64,000 bases of DNA, taken from contig CANMCX010000002.1 of assembly GCA_947496465.1 (NCBI GenBank), forward strand, positions 372,001 to 436,000. Direction: 5' to 3'. Numbering within the stretch: the stretch's first letter is position 1; every line of letters starts with the position of its first letter. Under the pieces are notes generated by a model, which did not search any database, was not told where the DNA came from, and saw only the letters and a list, made by a program, of their open reading frames with translations. This DNA comes from Marinifilum_A sediminis (lineage in GTDB: Bacteria > Bacteroidota > Bacteroidia > Bacteroidales > Marinifilaceae). Below are positions 8,523 to 18,900 of the stretch, piece after piece. The position numbers and the translations under genes are program-made.

Positions 8523-9893
8523 TTAAGACAAGGCAATTTTACCATTGAGTTTTCTGAATTCTCTGATGATAAATATGCTGGCAACAATTGCCGAACCTAC
8601 ATCGGAGATTGGACCTGCAAACCACACCCCATTTAAACCAAAATAGTTTGGTAGTATAAAAAGAATTGGAATCAATAAAATTACCTGACGCATTAGTGTG
8701 AGTAAAGTTGAAACTCCGGCTTTACCAATAGATTGAAAATAATTTCCAACGATCACCTGAAAACCAACAACAGGTAATGCTAGTAAAAAGGTTCGTAAGC
8801 CAAAACTTCCAACCGTCAATAGCTCTTCGTTTGTACTATTAAATGCCAATACCATTGTCTCCGGGAACAATTGAACAAAAATCCAACCGGCAATAGCGAC
8901 TCCCGTTGCAGCCTTCATGCAAATTATTAGAGTCTCTTTCACTCTGGCGTAGTTTTTAGCTCCATGATTGAATCCAAAGATTGGTTGAGCCGCCATATTA
9001 ATGGCAACTATCGACATTACAATTAGCATAGCAACCGAATTGATTACACCCATTGCAGCAATTGCTATATCATTACTGAATTTTATCAATTGAATATTGT
9101 ACAAAGCCTGAACAAAACTGCCAGCAATCTGCATCGAAAATGGAGCAAATCCTATGGTAAGTATATAGATTACAATTTGTCCATTGAGCTTAAAATTACT
9201 TCCCCGCAACTTAATTACAGAACGAGAACTTCTAAAATGGCTCAACACCCAAATGCACAAAATCAACTGTGAAATTATAGTTGCCCAAGCTGCACCGGCA
9301 ACTCCCATATCCAAAGCAAAAATAAAGATTGGATCTAATACGATATTGGTTCCAGCACTTATTAACATGGAATACATGGCAATTTTAGCATTCCCTTCGG
9401 AACGAATCAAATTGTTCATAGAAAAGCCAACCACACTAAAAACAGCACCATAAAGAATAATATTCAGGTATTCGTTGGCAACCGACATGGTATCGTCACC
9501 CACACCAAAAAGTCTTAATAATGGATCTTTTATAAGAAAACCTATTGTGGTTATTATTACCGATACAATAAGCATCAGTACAAATGAATTTCCCAGAACC
9601 CATTCGGCTCTTTTAAAATCTTTTTTCCCTAAATTAATTGATATTCGAACTCCGGCACCTAATCCAATCAGCATTCCAAAAGCCATCAGTATCAGCATAA
9701 TTGGATATACTGCACTTAATCCCGAAAGGGCTGTTGCACCAACACCTTGTCCTATAAAAATCCTATCGACAACATTGTACAGCGAGTTGATTACAACTCC
9801 GGTAAAGGCAGGAAGGAAGTACTTCCATAGCAAACTGCTAATCTTCGAATTTTCTAATTCGTAAACATTTTGGGTATTCTTGTCCGTATTCAT
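8523..9893 (-). CDS. MATE-family efflux transporter
   Basis: About 456 residues with twelve predicted membrane segments. SSLLWKYFLPAFTGVVINSLYNVVDRIFIG is a standard MATE/DinF first helix, and NYFQSIGKAGVSTLLTLMRQ near the C-terminus is the matching signature. These transporters export drugs or metabolites against Na+ or H+. I start it at the ATG at 9893 (MNTDKN) rather than an in-frame TTG at 9914. It is followed by the lyase gene on the same strand with about a 110-base gap. Confidence 0.93.
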   Translation of the reverse strand: MNTDKNTQNVYELENSKISSLLWKYFLPAFTGVVINSLYNVVDRIFIGQGVGATALSGLSAVYPIMLILMAFGMLIGLGAGVRISINLGKKDFKRAEWVLGNSFVLMLIVSVIITTIGFLIKDPLLRLFGVGDDTMSVANEYLNIILYGAVFSVVGFSMNNLIRSEGNAKIAMYSMLISAGTNIVLDPIFIFALDMGVAGAAWATIISQLILCIWVLSHFRSSRSVIKLRGSNFKLNGQIVIYILTIGFAPFSMQIAGSFVQALYNIQLIKFSNDIAIAAMGVINSVAMLIVMSIVAINMAAQPIFGFNHGAKNYARVKETLIICMKAATGVAIAGWIFVQLFPETMVLAFNSTNEELLTVGSFGLRTFLLALPVVGFQVIVGNYFQSIGKAGVSTLLTLMRQVILLIPILFILPNYFGLNGVWFAGPISDVGSAIVASIFIIREFRKLNGKIALS

Positions 9894-10043
9894 AAAGTGT
9901 GGCAAATGTACCAATAATGCTCTCTAATGAAGATTAAATCCAAATAAAAAAGAAGAAAAATCGGTAAACCAACTTATGCATAAGGCAAAATGCTTGCAAA
10001 TATCTTCCAATTTAGATGTTTAATGCAGACAACTACTGCTAGA

Positions 10044-10376
10044 TTATTTTAATTCATATCTATCTTTCTCTGCAAAGTAATCCATTACAATGGTGCGCTT
10101 GTTGAATTTTGCGGAATGCAATACCTCTTCAGGAATATAATAATGATCTCCCTTACGATATTTCTTCGTTTCACTCCCAATGGTCAATTCCATATCTCCA
10201 TCGATAACCATTCCCCACTGCGCTCCGTGAGAATGACGAGGAACTTCACCAATTGGTTCAATCTCGAAGAATACAATTTGATGATTTTCTCCCTGGGCTA
10301 CCCAACCTCTTACACCTTTAAATGGAATATTTGCTTCAGGTAAGTTTTTAATCATTTCTGGATAAATATCGTTCAT
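10044..10376 (-). CDS. small cupin-domain protein
   Basis: A 110-residue single-domain cupin. Motif 1 is PRHSHGAQWGMVIDGD and motif 2 is GDHYYIPEEVLHSAKF, which together supply the His/Glu metal-binding set. The ATG at 10376 is used instead of an upstream in-frame TTG. It is last in the five-gene - strand run and about 22 bases from the alkylation-repair gene. Function unknown: small cupins of this type bind metal ions and may isomerise sugars or act as sensors. Confidence 0.88.
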   Translation of the reverse strand: MNDIYPEMIKNLPEANIPFKGVRGWVAQGENHQIVFFEIEPIGEVPRHSHGAQWGMVIDGDMELTIGSETKKYRKGDHYYIPEEVLHSAKFNKRTIVMDYFAEKDRYELK

Positions 10377-10398
10377 ATTGATCAATTAAGCATGTAGT

Positions 10399-11064
10399 TT
10401 ATAGATATTTACTTCCTTCTCTAACACTTAGAGGAGACAATGGATTTCTGGAAATAAAATTCCTTACCCAATCGGGATTGAATTTTGAATATTGTCGTAA
10501 AGCCCAACCAATTGCTTTGTTTACAAAAAATTCATTGGTAAGATGATTGCAGAAAATAGTCTTCTTTAAAAACTCTGTGTCTACTTGATCTTTGTATTTC
10601 AACTGAAAAATTATGCTAACTCTCTTCAACCAAATATTAGAATCCATCATCCAAGACTTTAATTTCTCTTCTTTTAATTCTGGATATTTCTGACACAAAA
10701 CACCAATCAAAGGAGCAATTGTATCCACAGAATCCCACCAGGATTTTGCAAGTATTAATCGCTCCAAATTTTTAATATCTTTCTTTACCAAATGATTCTG
10801 AAGTTTCCGTAAATAATCTAATGCTAAATACTGAAATTCTCTTTCCGGCAATTCAAACAAATAGAAAACAAAAGCCCAGTCAAGCTTTTTAGTTTTTGTT
10901 TTCAATTTTAAAAACTTCTTACCCAACTCAGCTCTTTTGGGTTTTGGAATGCCCAAAAAAGAAAAGTTATTTTTCATATAGGTAGACATTCTTGCTGCAT
11001 ATTCAGGATCGGCATTTTTGTGGTAAATATCTACTATTTCTAATGTGTCAATTGTCGATTCCAT
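10399..11064 (-). CDS. DNA alkylation repair protein, AlkD-like HEAT-repeat fold
   Basis: A 221-residue all-helical protein. MSTYMKNNFSFLGIPKPKR is the usual N-terminal signature of the AlkD group (PF08713). SWWDSVDTIA carries the Trp and Asp that in AlkD cradle positively charged 3- or 7-methylpurines, and AIGWALRQYSK supplies the third aromatic. The key residues look intact, so removal of alkylated bases is plausible. It lies 21 bases downstream of a second, more distant member of the fold. Confidence 0.9.
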   Translation of the reverse strand: MESTIDTLEIVDIYHKNADPEYAARMSTYMKNNFSFLGIPKPKRAELGKKFLKLKTKTKKLDWAFVFYLFELPEREFQYLALDYLRKLQNHLVKKDIKNLERLILAKSWWDSVDTIAPLIGVLCQKYPELKEEKLKSWMMDSNIWLKRVSIIFQLKYKDQVDTEFLKKTIFCNHLTNEFFVNKAIGWALRQYSKFNPDWVRNFISRNPLSPLSVREGSKYL

Positions 11065-11085
11065 TTCTGTTTCTTGCTTATTACA

Positions 11086-11793
11086 TTAACATCTGGCAGT
11101 TTTTTTCTTTTTGCCAACTCTTCCTTTATCAATAATTTTTTGGAGATATTCAGGAGCAAACGGAACCTTACAGGATGTTTTCCCCATGAACACTTCTACT
11201 TTACCAATTTTTTCGGCAGTTTGCATCGACAAATCAGTCAATTCTGAAACATAGGCTCCTACCGAAATTACAAAACCATTCATTGTATATTTTACTCTAT
11301 TGCTTTGCTCATGAATAGTGTCCTTTACCCTTAGTAATAAATCTTTTAACAATTGAATATCCAATTCATCATCCGCTTTAAGAGCCATTAAATTTGATAA
11401 GGTTGACCAACCGGCTGCTGCAATGGTTTTCTTATCCGATTCTATCCATTCCAAAGCCAATTCTAATCCATATTGAGATTCTGAAGCAATCCATGCAACC
11501 GTATATTCACTTATCATGTACCAATAAGCTCCCTTTGCCCATTTTTTCAGATCGGCTTTGGTCATTTGACTTTCATCAGCAATTAAGCCTGCCAAATACA
11601 TAGCATCCGAATTTCCAGAGTCGAACAATTCCAAAGACAAGTGATAATCTTTTTTAATTTTCTTTACGATCTTTTTAAGATCCTGAACTTTAACTCCGAA
11701 AAATGGTTCACGTGCTCCATGATTTATAAATATCCTCTTGGTATTTTCATTGCCATAACTTTCCAGCTCTTTTAAAACTTCTTCTTTGGTCAT
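11086..11793 (-). CDS. second DNA alkylation repair-like protein (divergent)
   Basis: A 235-residue helical protein of the same PF08713-type superfamily but a different subfamily. The opening TKEEVLKELESYGNENTKRIF, then GAREPFFGVKVQDLKKIVKKIKK, is typical of the group. TVAWIASES occupies the place where AlkD has WWDSVDTIA, so the Trp-x3-Asp pair is not conserved in the same form; catalytic activity is doubtful. A basic tail (GKKKKTARC) ends the protein. It starts 6 bases after the stop of the 1386-residue gene, so it is in its transcript. Confidence 0.82.
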   Translation of the reverse strand: MTKEEVLKELESYGNENTKRIFINHGAREPFFGVKVQDLKKIVKKIKKDYHLSLELFDSGNSDAMYLAGLIADESQMTKADLKKWAKGAYWYMISEYTVAWIASESQYGLELALEWIESDKKTIAAAGWSTLSNLMALKADDELDIQLLKDLLLRVKDTIHEQSNRVKYTMNGFVISVGAYVSELTDLSMQTAEKIGKVEVFMGKTSCKVPFAPEYLQKIIDKGRVGKKKKTARC

Positions 11794-11799
11794 TATTCA

Positions 11800-14700
11800 T
11801 TAAATTTTATCAAGATTAGGCGCATTTATTTTAAAAACATCGGCATATACTAATCGCGGTTGATTTTCTTCCGATACAGAAGCAACACTTGTTACTCTTC
11901 CTTTGGCAAGTGAAACTCCTTCAAATTCCTGAATGATTACCTGTAAAGGTTGATCTTTGTATTTTCTACTCAACTTGAATTCTCTTGTAATGGTAAAATA
12001 ATTGTTTTTTACATGATTTCCATTTATAGCTATCCTCACGCCCTCATCTTCCAAACTCTCCTCATTTCTTCCATCGCTAACAGTACCATACATTGGCTGT
12101 ACCAATTCCGGATCGAGAAAGCTAATTGTGATATAATTTCCTGTATTTCCATTTTTATCCAAAGCATTGGAAATTACACCTTCAATTTGCAATGTAAATC
12201 GAGAATTCATATTATCCTTTTTAAAGGTAAGTGTAGCCAAGCGTTCCGGAACCAATTGAATATAGTCTGCCATCACAACTGATGAGAGACATACATCTGT
12301 ATTTCCTTTTCGAACCGAATGAGGCTGATATCTTGCCAAAGCCAACTTCACAAATGGAAAATACATTTTACCATGATTCAATGCAAAATCGACAAACCAC
12401 AATTTCCTCTCCTGATTAAACTCGACAGGATAAGCCATCGCAGTTACTTTTACCTTTTCATTGTCAGGATAAACGATTGATTTATCGATAGTCGGATTGT
12501 GTCTAAAATCATTTATCGATGGATAATTCAGCGCGCCAGGTTTTGATGGACGAATAGGATCCTGTGCCCAATGCGTTAAAGCCTGATTAAAGCCAGGACC
12601 ACCCAGACCAACAAAACTTTGTGCAATTTTAGACGGATCGCTTCCCGGAATCAAAACCGCCAACATTTCATCTTCGCCCGTCGAGAACCATGGTCGCTTT
12701 AAATAAACACGCAATCCTCCTCCAAGCCTGTGCTGACGCATAACTGTAGCCGATTTCGTTTTTCTCCATTCGAAAGTAGGGATCACATAATCCACCAATG
12801 GAACTTTTGGTCTGGCTGTACTTAGAATGTTTACCTTTTCGAACCATTGACCATCCCTACTCAACTGCAATCCTTCCGATTTCACCAAATTATCGAAATG
12901 CTCAGCATATCGAGTGGTTCCCTCCGGATGATAATCCACATATCTATGTTTTGTATCTCCAAATTTGTGCTTTAAGGCTCCACTCAAGGAGCTTATCAAT
13001 GCTAATTTTAGCGTTTGCTTCTCATTATTATTTTGCCCTTGTAAAGCCAATTGCTTCGATGGATCTTTCTTCTCAGGAAGATTGCCCTTGTTAATACTTT
13101 CATCGTGATAGCTAACCGGAACTTCTTCTACATTTCCAGAATTCTCTTTCCACGATGGTCCTGTTGCACGAGGATCATCTGTTCTATCTCTCCAACGAGC
13201 CATATACTCCACTTTGTGGGTAGAAAATCCATGAACCGAAAAACGTGTATGTAACCAAGCATGTGTATCTGAATAATTACGATCAGGAATTATTTCCTCA
13301 ATCTCAGGTGCAACAACAGGCTGAACTACGGCATGTGTGAGTTCCAATTCTCTGGCAGGACTAATCATCCAATGTCTGCCTGTTTCCGCCAATTCTTTTA
13401 TTTTTCCAATATTTACAGGATTCTCTTCTCTTAACAAATCCCACATCCCTGATAATTCCTCCAGATCTTTTGCTCTCCAAAAAGTTGAGAACTTCAGTTT
13501 TATCCTTTCGCCTTTCGGCAGATAAACATTCAATATTCGCTCCGATGCATTCCAGGTAAAGTTGGTAACGCCTTCCTGCAATCTAATTCGTAAAGATTTA
13601 GCTTTGTACCATTCATCATCCGATACATTTATATTGGTTTCTGAAGGACTCAATTCTGCGTTAGTGAAAAAGCTAAACAATCGTGGATCGAAAGTTTGTG
13701 AATGGGAGTCATCGTATCCATCTGCAAGAAACAGAGCTACTCCAGCCGCCGCAGGATCTGGTAAATAAATCAAATCAACATCATCACCCTTATACACCTT
13801 TTCCTTTCCATTTTCACCCTTTTCCAATTGAACTTCATGTTCACTTATTAACTGGTACAATTCCTTTGCAACTTGAAGATTGTTTCCAAATGCTTTATCG
13901 AACTTTCCATGTTGCTCAGCAATTAATTGCGAATTTCGTGGTGGCAAAAAGTGTCTAATCGATTCAGTATTCTCACTTGAATCAACCGCTCCATATCGTT
14001 GCTGAAACTCTTGGGTTGTCATATCGTGATTACTTCGAACCACCAATTCTTCTAAGGCTTCTCCATCTTTTAAATCTGATCCAAGAAGTAATACAGGATT
14101 CATGAGTGCATCAAAACGATAATATCTAAATCCTCTAATAACAGCTTCACTTAGCTTTTCAGCCTGGAAATCTAAAGGCAAACTATTTCCTGCCAAATCA
14201 ACAGTTCTTACTCTCAATAAATAATCTTTGCCAAATCGTAAACGAGGCAATGTTCCTGCTACACTTTTAGTTTTAGTATGCAATCTAAACTCTCGTGTAG
14301 TATCAAACTCATATTTCTTAATTTCTACACTTTTTGATTTATTTACGTAATCCACCTGTTTAGACGAATCTATGTTATCATCTTCAGATTCGTTAATGGC
14401 AAAACCAGGTTTTGGTACAGAAAGACTCCAACCTTCCCATCGAATCATACTTTCTCCAACAAAAAGTTCATTTGCCTCTTCTGTATCCTCAGCCACAGCT
14501 GTCTGAATAAATCCTTCATCAACTTCTAAATCATCAATAATTTCTTCTGTATTATCTGAATCAAAATAAGAATAAGCCTCTTGTCTCATGTGCAAGGAAT
14601 GCCATTTTTCCGGATCCGACGAATAAGCTACATCCATTCTATACCCTTGTACCAAATCTTCAGCATACAATTGTTCATTGGATAAAATAAGGTTTAATGA

Positions 14701-15960
14701 ATTATCCAGCTTCGATGGATCTATAATCTTTGTTTGCAATTGCTTAGCTTTTACAAATCTTGCATTCAAATGCTCTCCCATTCCATTTCCAGCAATTCCA
14801 ATTCCCGTCGATCGTAAACTTGGCAATCCTTCCTTTTCAGGAGGATCAACTGGTACTATCCCATTGTTAAACTTTTTACTTTTGCTCAATTCCAATTCCA
14901 CTACCTTCAATTTTACCTCTTCCTGAACCTTGTTATCAACCATCTGATTCATTTTCAAGGCTACTCCATCTGTATCGATTTGAAATACCGTGAATCGATC
15001 CGTATTGATTTTCACGAATCCCATATTCACGCGAGCATCCTCTTTTGGTTGGGCATAAAATCCTTTTTGCGTAAGATGATAAGCGGTTAAAGGAACCGAA
15101 ACATCTGTACTCATTGTAAAATCTAAATTCTCCACAATCAATCGAAATGCGTTCTGATTAGGAAAATTATTAGGTAAGTCCATTTTAAAATCGAGAACGA
15201 CTCCCAACTTTCTTTGAATTTGAGGGTAATTACTAATTACCGCCAATATATCGTGAAACTCGAACTCTGGTTTCTTTATATTAGGTAAAGGTGTTGTTCT
15301 TGTTGGCTTATGAGTTTTATGAAAATCTCTAAATTGAGCAAAATCAAACTTTGGATTTGACTGTTTCGCAAATGGTACAAAACCATTCTTCTTACGAACT
15401 TCATCCAATCTGTTTTCTGCAGTTTCATCTACATCCAAAAAATCTGACTCTTTGAAAACACGTCTGCCTGCTGCTGTACTTGTAGGTACTTCCTGTTTAG
15501 GCGTATCACGCTTCTTAAATCTCGAAATTTGCCCCAAACCTTTAGGATCTCTCAATTGAGAAGGTTCCAACAATCTATCTGGGCTTTGAGTTCCCAATTT
15601 TTTATAGGTATCCAACACAAATGATTGGATATGTTTTAGTGGATACGAGTGAATTCTGGTAGGCGTTAAATCTTCCTGCTCAAATCCATCAACTCGAATA
15701 TCTTTATGCATGAGTTTTTGCCACAAATCCTCATCCAAATTCGAAGAATTCAATTCTACCTCATGTTCATCACCATTTTTAAGTCGAATCTTAAATGATG
15801 AATTCATGATTTTTTGCGGTAAGTTTTCCATATCTGGAAAAGAAGCTAATGTTTTAACACTTGCTGTTTCCAGACGCAAACTTACCTGCACCGAAAATCT
15901 CAGGTTATTCTCCTGATCGATTCGGTGTGGCAAACAGGTAAATATGATGGATTGTTTCAT
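11800..15960 (-). CDS. giant unrecognised protein, partner of the Tat-exported protein
   Basis: I do not recognise this 1386-residue protein. It has no signal peptide and no obvious transmembrane segment. It is rich in short beta-strand patterns and charged loops. A proline/glycine segment (DPPEKEGLPSLRSTGIGIAG) lies near residue 365. Around residues 1070-1130 there is a compact run, HRLGGGLRVYLKRPWFSTGE, then MLAVLIPGSDPS, that looks like the most conserved core and could be used for searches. The final 100 residues look like two beta-sandwich modules. It starts 17 bases after its partner's stop, and both share low cysteine content and similar size. A surface or contractile-apparatus-like component is a guess only. 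Confidence 0.8.
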   Translation of the reverse strand: MKQSIIFTCLPHRIDQENNLRFSVQVSLRLETASVKTLASFPDMENLPQKIMNSSFKIRLKNGDEHEVELNSSNLDEDLWQKLMHKDIRVDGFEQEDLTPTRIHSYPLKHIQSFVLDTYKKLGTQSPDRLLEPSQLRDPKGLGQISRFKKRDTPKQEVPTSTAAGRRVFKESDFLDVDETAENRLDEVRKKNGFVPFAKQSNPKFDFAQFRDFHKTHKPTRTTPLPNIKKPEFEFHDILAVISNYPQIQRKLGVVLDFKMDLPNNFPNQNAFRLIVENLDFTMSTDVSVPLTAYHLTQKGFYAQPKEDARVNMGFVKINTDRFTVFQIDTDGVALKMNQMVDNKVQEEVKLKVVELELSKSKKFNNGIVPVDPPEKEGLPSLRSTGIGIAGNGMGEHLNARFVKAKQLQTKIIDPSKLDNSLNLILSNEQLYAEDLVQGYRMDVAYSSDPEKWHSLHMRQEAYSYFDSDNTEEIIDDLEVDEGFIQTAVAEDTEEANELFVGESMIRWEGWSLSVPKPGFAINESEDDNIDSSKQVDYVNKSKSVEIKKYEFDTTREFRLHTKTKSVAGTLPRLRFGKDYLLRVRTVDLAGNSLPLDFQAEKLSEAVIRGFRYYRFDALMNPVLLLGSDLKDGEALEELVVRSNHDMTTQEFQQRYGAVDSSENTESIRHFLPPRNSQLIAEQHGKFDKAFGNNLQVAKELYQLISEHEVQLEKGENGKEKVYKGDDVDLIYLPDPAAAGVALFLADGYDDSHSQTFDPRLFSFFTNAELSPSETNINVSDDEWYKAKSLRIRLQEGVTNFTWNASERILNVYLPKGERIKLKFSTFWRAKDLEELSGMWDLLREENPVNIGKIKELAETGRHWMISPARELELTHAVVQPVVAPEIEEIIPDRNYSDTHAWLHTRFSVHGFSTHKVEYMARWRDRTDDPRATGPSWKENSGNVEEVPVSYHDESINKGNLPEKKDPSKQLALQGQNNNEKQTLKLALISSLSGALKHKFGDTKHRYVDYHPEGTTRYAEHFDNLVKSEGLQLSRDGQWFEKVNILSTARPKVPLVDYVIPTFEWRKTKSATVMRQHRLGGGLRVYLKRPWFSTGEDEMLAVLIPGSDPSKIAQSFVGLGGPGFNQALTHWAQDPIRPSKPGALNYPSINDFRHNPTIDKSIVYPDNEKVKVTAMAYPVEFNQERKLWFVDFALNHGKMYFPFVKLALARYQPHSVRKGNTDVCLSSVVMADYIQLVPERLATLTFKKDNMNSRFTLQIEGVISNALDKNGNTGNYITISFLDPELVQPMYGTVSDGRNEESLEDEGVRIAINGNHVKNNYFTITREFKLSRKYKDQPLQVIIQEFEGVSLAKGRVTSVASVSEENQPRLVYADVFKINAPNLDKI

Positions 15961-15977
15961 ACCTTTTCAATTTTGAT

Positions 15978-18900
15978 TTAAGCATATGCCTGACAATATT
16001 CTAACCAATCGTTTTCTTCCATTATCATTTGGAAGGTAGGATCTGCATCGGCACCTTTTAATTCTCTTCTAGCAGTTAAGCTTACAGTCTTGCTAAAGAA
16101 CAAGACTTCAATTTTGACTTTTACAATTGCCTCTCCATACAACTTTTCAACTTTACCATTCTGGAACATAGCTACAAAAGCCAGATAAATCTCCAATGAG
16201 ATGCTAATGATTCCAAGTATGGATAGATATCCATTAAAACGGATATAACCCGTTAATACTGTTTCGGTGTGATCATCTACAATCTCCATACTGAAATAGA
16301 ATCCTCCCATTACAGAAACACCACCACTCGCTATACCAAAATTAACAGACAAGGCTGCTCCAAATTCGAAAGCTGCCTCCATTCCCACAAAACCTTTAAC
16401 ACTGGTTTTCATCAGGAAATAACCTCCACCTCCAAATGCCGAAACAGTTAACAGAAAAGGAGCTTCTCTTTTACAAAAGTTAAACTTAAGCGTTAAAGGA
16501 GCACCTGTAAATGGTAGATTAACACCGGCGCCCAAAGTCATATTAGCAATGGTGCAAACACCAACTTCTACACTTGGAATGGCTAAATCGAAACCAGCAC
16601 TAACTCCTGTAGGTGATAATTTCATATAAGGTCCATCGGCAAATCCATTAGATGGAATTAAATTCTGCAATTGATTTACAAAACTCAATGGTCCCATAAA
16701 TAAAATCGAATCTTCCTCTGCCATTTCAACTTTCACATCCGCTTTTTTGCCTGAGCCACCACCAAATTTTAAGGATTTGAACCGTACTTGAATCAATTCT
16801 TTTATCTCAATCGAGAAATCGGTAAAAGATGCATCAACGCCAAATTGTGTTTTCTGTGCTGTATCGAATGGTCTACTTAACTTACTAATAACTTGTAATG
16901 ATTCCTTTGGTTTCTGAACCTTCACTGTTAGAAATCCTCCAAAAAGAGACTTACTAGCTTCCATTTCGGGAATCCAACGATATTCAACAACAAAAGCATT
17001 GTTTGTTTTATAGGCATTAAAATTTGGAATTTTAGGAACCTGATCACTTAGTTGTTGCTCCAGTTCATTTACCTTAGATGATAATTGATCTTTAAGATTT
17101 TGTATTTCCTGCTCAATTGCATCTCTAGCTTCATCAGCGGCATTTTCAAGAATTGCTTGTTGTTGAAAGATATTCTCTTTTAATGATTCCATCTCACCAC
17201 TCCGGTTAGAGAGGAAGTCGGCTTGCTGATTTCCCTCAGCACCAAAATTCAAATTCCCCAACAAAAGATCAAAAATGGAAACCACTCCAAACAATTTTGC
17301 AACCGGCATATCTCCTGGTGATCCAAAAAACTCTGTTGGATCAAAATCTAAATCTTGCATTTTATCTACAACCCCACCCAAAGGTCCTTTCAATTTCGAT
17401 AATGATGTTACTTGAGTATTTGGACTCATAAACCCACCTGACTTGTCCGATTCTCCCGAAAAATCAGCCTTTAGATTTCCCAAAACTTTGGCAAATATCT
17501 TACCCGAATTATCGTCATCTATAAGTTCAATTAAAACAGGATCAGGATTGCCCGTTAATTCTTCCACAGCCTTTACTTTAACCGAAGCTGTTTTTATGGT
17601 TGGATGAAATTTTAGAATGCTGGCTGGTTTGTTAATCAAAATTTGTGCACCATATCGTACTTCGCTAGTTTCAAATTGTGTATCGCCTTCAATTAAAGAT
17701 GGTGAATATGCAATCTCTTGGCGATTAAAATCTATTGTTGTTCTACTGACTTCTGAATTGTATGCATTAACAACATCTTCCGATTTGGACTGATCATATC
17801 CAGCAGATTTTCCAATAAAAATCAACGGCATTCGTACCTTTTCTTCTTCCCCTTCCTGATCAACCAATAATAAATCGAATTGCAATTCTATTACTCCTGA
17901 ACGTATCCAAAAATTATAATCTCCACCCAGATTTACAAGGTTAGCTGGAGGATCCAAATCTGGAGTCTTGGAAGCCAAAATTTCTACCGATTGAAATGGA
18001 AATGGAATAAATCCATTCTTAGGATCACGCATTTCGTAATACACTACAGGCTCTAAAATAACAATATACATTCTCTGTCTGTTAACAGCAGATTTAGTTG
18101 AATTATCAGGCTTACGTTCGGTTATTTTCACTAATGAAGCCGTGTGACCAAATGGAAATAAAAATCCTGCTTCTACAACTTTCACATAATGATCGCGTCC
18201 AAGAGTAGCCAAATGTTCCCATTCCAATAGTTCAAAATCAGGCTGAGCATGAAAGTCTGGAAAATTGAAATTCGCATTAAAATTAAACCAAGCTCCTAAT
18301 GATGTAAGCATCAATCGATCAGCCTTAACAGGTTTTGGAGTATAATTTTTGATTAAAAAATTTGAGGTCTGATGTACAATATTGTGTCTGTCTCTTCCAT
18401 CCAAAGCCGTTCTAAATGGAATATTTCTTGGAGGCTTTGGTTTCAGATTTTTTCTTGCGTCTCTAGCCCAAAGAGCTCGAACAGTTCTAAATCCTGAAAG
18501 TACATTTTCATCGACTTCACCATTTTTTAAACGCACACCCATTATCGAATGCCACAGTTCCGACAATTTACCTTTATTAGATATTAATGGATTATTGAAC
18601 TGTAAATTTTTAATAGTTCCCTTATTTATCTCTTGATGATCTTTTAAATCAATCTTATTTTTATGAGCAAATCCAGCCAATTGATTTGGCGAAATGAACA
18701 AACGAGTTGGTGCCTCAATTGATGTTTCAAAAACAGATGGCTTTCTCATCTCCAACAACTTAATCTTGAGGGCTGAATAATTAATTTTAGCGTACAATTG
18801 CCCACTAACCTCTTTGGGTAAAGACTTTTTCAATTCACTTGCTCCATATAATTTCTGCTGACTCAAGCGTTTTTTTCCATATTTAGCAATAGTGAGATTC

